Of a stretch of DNA of 64,000 nucleotides, positions 59,559 to 64,000 are shown in pieces. The notes beneath the pieces are model-generated. The model did no database searches. It was not told the DNA's origin and saw only the letters and a list, made by a program, of their open reading frames with translations. Origin of the DNA: Verpa conica (lineage: Eukaryota > Ascomycota > Pezizomycetes > Pezizales > Morchellaceae). The position numbers and the translations under genes were made by a program. Each line of letters opens with the position of its first letter. Within the stretch, counting starts at the first letter, position 1. The stretch spans positions 806,001-870,000 of the forward strand of contig JAUFSD010000018.1 in the NCBI GenBank assembly GCA_033030425.1, given 5' to 3'.

Positions 59559-59786
59559 CCGTATTTTCTTACGAGATTCGACCCGCTGTGGGCAGGGTTA
59601 ATACGCGTTAACAGGCGCTGGAACAGTTATGAGCCATGGAAATTCCTGGCACTAGCACAAGAAAAATAAATACTTGTACTGATACAGAGTAAAACTTTTT
59701 TATTTTTCATTTTTTTGTGCTGAAAATTGCCCAAAAACGCATATTAGCCCCGACCACAGCAGGTCGAATCTCGTAAGAAAATACGG
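59559..59786. mobile_element. 228-bp mariner-like MITE
   Basis: Left end CCGTATTTTCTTACGAGATT and on through CGACCCGCTGTGG. The right end is its reverse complement with one mismatch over the first 32 bases. Weaker inverted similarity (TTAATACGCGTT against CTAATATGCGTT) continues for about 25 more bases. TA lies directly outside both ends (59557-59558, 59787-59788), the target duplication of Tc1/mariner elements. It encodes no protein. Confidence 0.8.
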
Positions 59787-62700
59787 TACTTACTACTGGG
59801 CGAAATCAGAATATGAGTAACCACAAACATGAGATGACAGGTCATGGTCAATCACTCGATATTCAGATAATTTTCAACCATCTCCCAATTAGCTATCAAC
59901 TGTCAGAATTGATTGGGTCCGGTTTATTTGTTTAGTGATTATCTAGGGAAAATAAATTCCCTCATGCTGTCATACAGCCATATCAATGCTAAATAATAAT
60001 ATCACTAGACTGCATATTTTAAACAAAATCGACTCGCGCACTAAGCTCGGGCTTATGATATCAAACAAGTCTAGAAGCAAAAAAAAGTGATAGAAACATT
60101 TTTCTTCTACCAAGTGCAGGTAATTTACAAGCAAGACCAATTTATGCCAATAAAATACTGGATATATAGGGAGTTACTTTATCGATAAAATCCCTCAGTA
60201 AAGGTAAGTGGGGAGTTAGCCCCGGACTACCGAAAAACAATTTAATCTATGATATGCAGTATCTTATTAAGGTCAAGGTTTGTGAGTTCTTACTTCCGGC
60301 GAAATGGTCATTACTTTCTCCCCCCGCATATTAACCATATCTTTCTGACTAATGCGGGGAGAGGGGATCTATTAATACGTCCCAGAAACATCCTGGAAGT
60401 GGATGTGATAAACGATTTCCCCGCGGCTTACACCCTACAACTTCTTTGAGAATTATAAGGCGGAGTAGGGAATTTAGACTAGTCGACTCTGTAGATAAGT
60501 CTAAAAAAACTTGGGGCATCTCCGGAAATCTCCTGTGGATGCGGAGGGTAAAGGTACCGATTATCAGTATGAGATTTTCTGACTATTGTGATCTTCGGTC
60601 TTTCCCGTTTACCTGGGTAGTCATGTGCTATATGCAACAACGTGCCCTGCAGGTCTATATCAATGCAATGAAAGATATTTCCATTGGCTCGCTTCACGAG
60701 CGCAGGTGTTTTTGTCTTTGTTCTGCCCCGCTTCTTTAACCCTGTGTCTATAAAATATACAGATTTTGCCTGTCAAGCTAGATAGGAAGTCCAATCAATT
60801 GTTTGTGAGCCTAATTAATTATCGGAGCTGCGCTGAGGGGTTTCAGTATACGAAGGAAACATGGACTCGTGATCGATGTAGGCTTATTAGTAGTTAACCC
60901 ATGCACTGATCAGTTTTACTCTAATAAAACAAAGTTTACCCAGGGCTTTACTTACACCCACAAGTTTCCCCTTCGGAGTATGACTGTTTATAGATGTTCT
61001 TCCCGGTAAACACGCACAAATCAATGTGACTAATAGACAATGGACAATATATGTAAACTACTTTTTACGCACTTCCTAGCTAGTCGGCCGGCTAACTATT
61101 TCCCTCTGCCGTAAGATGATCCTAAATATAATACAAATATCAATAGGGGAGACAATCGCACATCAGACACAAACGGACGGGACAATCGTATGAAAGACAT
61201 CTCCAATACATATATGCAGGGTACAAGATTGCAGTTGGCCTATGGTTTTTTTTGTTTTGTTGACTCTGACGAATTAAACTCCCGTGGGGCCGAATGTTGA
61301 CTACTTGGAATTAGTACTTACCAGACCGCTCTAGTTAACCAAGGGTCCGGGGTACTATAACCAGATAACCACGCACTATACTACCGCCAAACGACGCGTC
61401 ATCTTTTCGCTCGCGACCGAACATGGACACCTGTAACGCACACGGCAGGATCCCTGCATACTCGAATTGAGCCTCATCAACCTTTTGTATCAGGGGGCTA
61501 TAGACTCAAGTCTTCGAGGTGGCAACTGGATCATGGAGCATTCTGCCCTGTGCTACATTAGTGTCAACATTGGATGGATATCGAAGCGAGACTGTGCAAC
61601 CACTGTGGCTAGCCTATGCAGGTACACTTCACTCTCTTGTCTCTCTTTGTATCCCCCAAACGGGGCAAACTCGGCCCGCGCAGCTCTGCTCACAGAGCTA
61701 AGTAAGTACTGATCTTTGCTATACGTACTGCATACCTAAATTACTATCTTGACGCCCTAAAGCAAAGAGATACTTAACCCCAGACTTTGAATCTGTTAAT
61801 TAATCTCAATATTAAGAGTGAATGTAACCAGAGAATCATCGGAGCCTAAATTCACCCTTCTTCTTCTACGGTGCATTGGAGCATGGATATGTGTACATAA
61901 TCAGAGTCCAGACTGGGAAGGTCCCCATTGCAGATATCTTCCCAAGAATCCCTGCCTTTGGGTGATTCCCGCCTGGGTAGAACCCCCAAAGTGTGTGTAG
62001 AAATTTGTAAAGTTGGAAATAAGCTTTAATGAGACAGATCTATAGCTATATGTATGTGTTGTAAGAAGTTCAGCCCAGCTAACCCACTCAAGCAGTAAGA
62101 CGCTTGATCAGGTGGCATGGCATTCTATAACTAGTTAGTAGTAACACGTCTCCCAATAATCTTCAAGCCACTTCCGCCTTGGGGCTGTAACCGTAATGCC
62201 TCACTCAGAAAGGAAAAGGGTCTTGTGCATTGTACACGTACTCGTGGTAGTGAATCAGAATAAACCGAGGTATCGGTTTAGACTGGTCAGTTGGGTGGGG
62301 GGGATTTTTATCAAGGCTAACGCGGGGCACACATTTCTAGCGCTTAAATAAAACCTGGCCAAGCAAAAATCTAGAAATACCTTTTTAATGTCTCGCCGAG
62401 TCCTTTCTACAGGAGTGTCTGAGCAAGGTGCTTAAGCTTCTCTATATCTTACAAGGTTCATTGTTACAGTAACTAGGTGGCTTTAAGCGAGTGATTAACC
62501 CAATTGATACCCTTGGATCGGTTAATATATACCTAAACTAGGTTAAGTGAGACTACGATCCAGTTGTGACCATGGCTGTATCGATCCGTGCTTGGGGACC
62601 CCCATGGTCAGATTCCGACCCATCTATATGCAGGGTGGTGTTGCGATTTAGAGTAGACTAAAGCACGAAAACAATGCAGATGGCTATTCAGCTGCTATAG

Positions 62701-63499
62701 TGAGGAAATTATAACTGTTGAGGGTTTAATGGGATCTGGTAGATATAGTGGGGAGGAGGAACGGCACGGCATACGAGTGATTAGCGATGATTCCAATTCC
62801 TACTCTAGCTAGCTACCGTATCCCGCATATTCGGTCAACTTGACCATGGAACTACTCAACTAGCACCATGCACTACGAATTTGAGCTTCTAACTGATAGC
62901 CGGGAGATGTTGGGCCGGGACCCCTTCTAGTGTGACCGTGAAAGTAATACAGACCTGTACAGCCTAACTAGGGCTCTGCCTGGAGTGACCTGAACTAGTA
63001 CTCAATAATTGGATCAGCTGCCGTGGGTTCTGAAGACATTGAATTCTAGGCCGTCGTATGGTTTAGTTTCATGAGGGTGCTTTTATGAATCAGTGATCCG
63101 GATACCTCCAGCCCGGTGAGGCCAGGAAAGGGGGCAATGTTCTAGGGGGTTGTGTGTGTAAGAGTAGAAGGCGGATCAGTTCAGTTGGAGGCTGATGAGT
63201 AGTACGAGGGGGTGTGTGCAACTATAGGAACTGCCGCTTAAAAAATGTTACTGTGTTTAGTCATATCGTGCTACTTATCTCCTTGCATTGCATATGCTCA
63301 AAAAAGATCATGTCTTAGATTTGTATGGAAAGGCAAAAATATATAAACCCAACTGTACTGCCGCATCTTTACTTCTCCAGCCTCGACCTCAGAGCTGCCA
63401 TCATCACCGGACTCCTTCACCAGTGTCCTCCATTAATTCTCTCAGTCCTCTCCGTCCATCACGGTAATAAGCAGTTCTGCTCTCCAGCCCGAACTCATA
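59787..63499. other. Intergenic desert before the laccase gene
   Basis: About 3.7 kb without supported genes. The last 500 bp should contain the laccase promoter. Confidence 0.45.
63339..63347 (+). promoter_or_regulatory. TATA-like box upstream of the laccase gene
   Basis: ATATATAAA lies about 155 bp before the laccase ATG, followed by a CT-rich stretch, as is common in fungal core promoters. Position and sequence are the only evidence. Confidence 0.35.
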
Positions 63500-64000
63500 A
63501 TGTACACCAAAATGTTCGGCCTTGCGGCCGCGCTTTTCACCGCTGGCTCCCAGGCTCTACCTACCAGCGATTCTCTTGGCCTTCTTAAAAGGGATTCCGC
63601 GACTTATTCTGGTATTGGAAATGGCGTTGTCAACTCTGCTACTAATAGAGGCGCTTGGAGTGGGAAGTACGATATCAGCACCGACCACTATACAAGCTGG
63701 CCGAAGACTGGCGTTGTTAGAGAGGTATGATAGTTAGGGTAGCTTTACCCCTGCGAAAATAGACTAATAGGATCTTTTTAGTACTGGTTGACAGCCGAGA
63801 ACAAGACTCTAGGCCCTGATGGCTTTAAGCGTACGGTATTGACCTTCAATGGCACATATCCGGGACCTACTCTCACTGCTGGTATTTACCCTATAACATT
63901 AATATTTCTTTTCAAGGACGGGTGTTAAATATCGATAGATTGGGGTGATACTCTTCGCATCCATGTCACAAACAACCTGGAGTTCAACGGGACCAGTGTC
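63500..64000 (+). CDS. Laccase (multicopper oxidase), 5' part, cut by the window end
   Basis: Exons 63500-63724, 63782-63881 and 63939 onward, with introns of 57 and 57 nt, the gene continuing past 64000. The protein starts with a signal peptide (MFGLAAALFTAGSQALP), so it is secreted. The first cupredoxin domain follows: NRGAWSGKYDISTDHYTSWP, TGVVREYWLTAENKTLGPDG, NGTYPGPTLTADWGDTLRIH and VTNNLEFNGTSV. In ascomycete laccases this leads directly to the first copper-binding IHWHG motif, which lies just outside. Laccases oxidise phenols with reduction of O2 to water and act in lignin or melanin chemistry. Two candidate starts exist (63500 and 63512); both leave a signal peptide. Confidence 0.88.

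Overview
The window is nuclear DNA of a filamentous ascomycete fungus. Genes have spliceosomal introns of about 45-110 nt with GT...AG ends and CTRAY-type branch points. They include ERG7, TIM17, a fungal NACHT-ankyrin (STAND/NLR) gene, a DUF2235 hydrolase, a Nudix hydrolase and a laccase. Gene density is low, AT-rich intergenic stretches run for kilobases, and mobile DNA is abundant. This would fit, for example, a Pezizomycetes-type genome, but that placement is inference.

Layout. 1-5 kb: a WxxF/FGDF-motif protein that looks like a clathrin-adaptor accessory factor. 6.0-7.2 kb: a terminal-inverted-repeat element with a second one nested in it. 7.3-7.7 kb: a partial membrane-protein gene. 9.5-11.8 kb: a complete four-exon oxidosqualene cyclase (ERG7). 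12.6-13.3 kb: a two-exon gene of unknown function. 15.0-20.2 kb: a 1695-residue coiled-coil protein. 21.1-25.0 kb: a six-exon NLR-like gene with one single-base frameshift, followed by an F-box/ankyrin relic. 27.6-28.2 kb: TIM17. 28.9-30.6 kb: DUF2235. 32.9-33.8 kb: Nudix. 55.9-63.4 kb: an almost gene-free stretch with one 228-bp mariner-like MITE. 63.5 kb to the end: the 5' part of a laccase.

The most unusual part is 34.5-55.9 kb. Two arrays of about two dozen imperfect 17-bp palindromes each (arms TTGTGY/RCACAA, always around a variable 5-nt centre) bracket three genes: an AT-hook protein, a lysine-rich protein of unknown family, and a Tnp2-family (CACTA/EnSpm) transposase. I read this as one large CACTA-like transposon, about 10.7 kb without its insertions. 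Its transposase gene is broken by two later insertions, yet remains one continuous reading frame when these and their target-site duplications are set aside. The insertions are element B, a non-autonomous LTR element with 425-bp LTRs (TSD GGGAA), and element C, a 1255-bp TG...CA unit that looks like a solo LTR (TSD ATACG). Within one LTR of B sits element A, a complete chromodomain-bearing Ty3/gypsy element with 360-bp LTRs identical by eye (TSD TCAGC).

Elements A and B are related at their ends. In each, 9 nt just inside the 5' LTR are exactly complementary to 9 nt in that element's own LTR, downstream of a TATA box. The 9-mers differ between A and B but complementarity is kept in both, which points to Tf1-type self-priming. 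Element A also has a third 354-codon ORF between pol and the 3' LTR.
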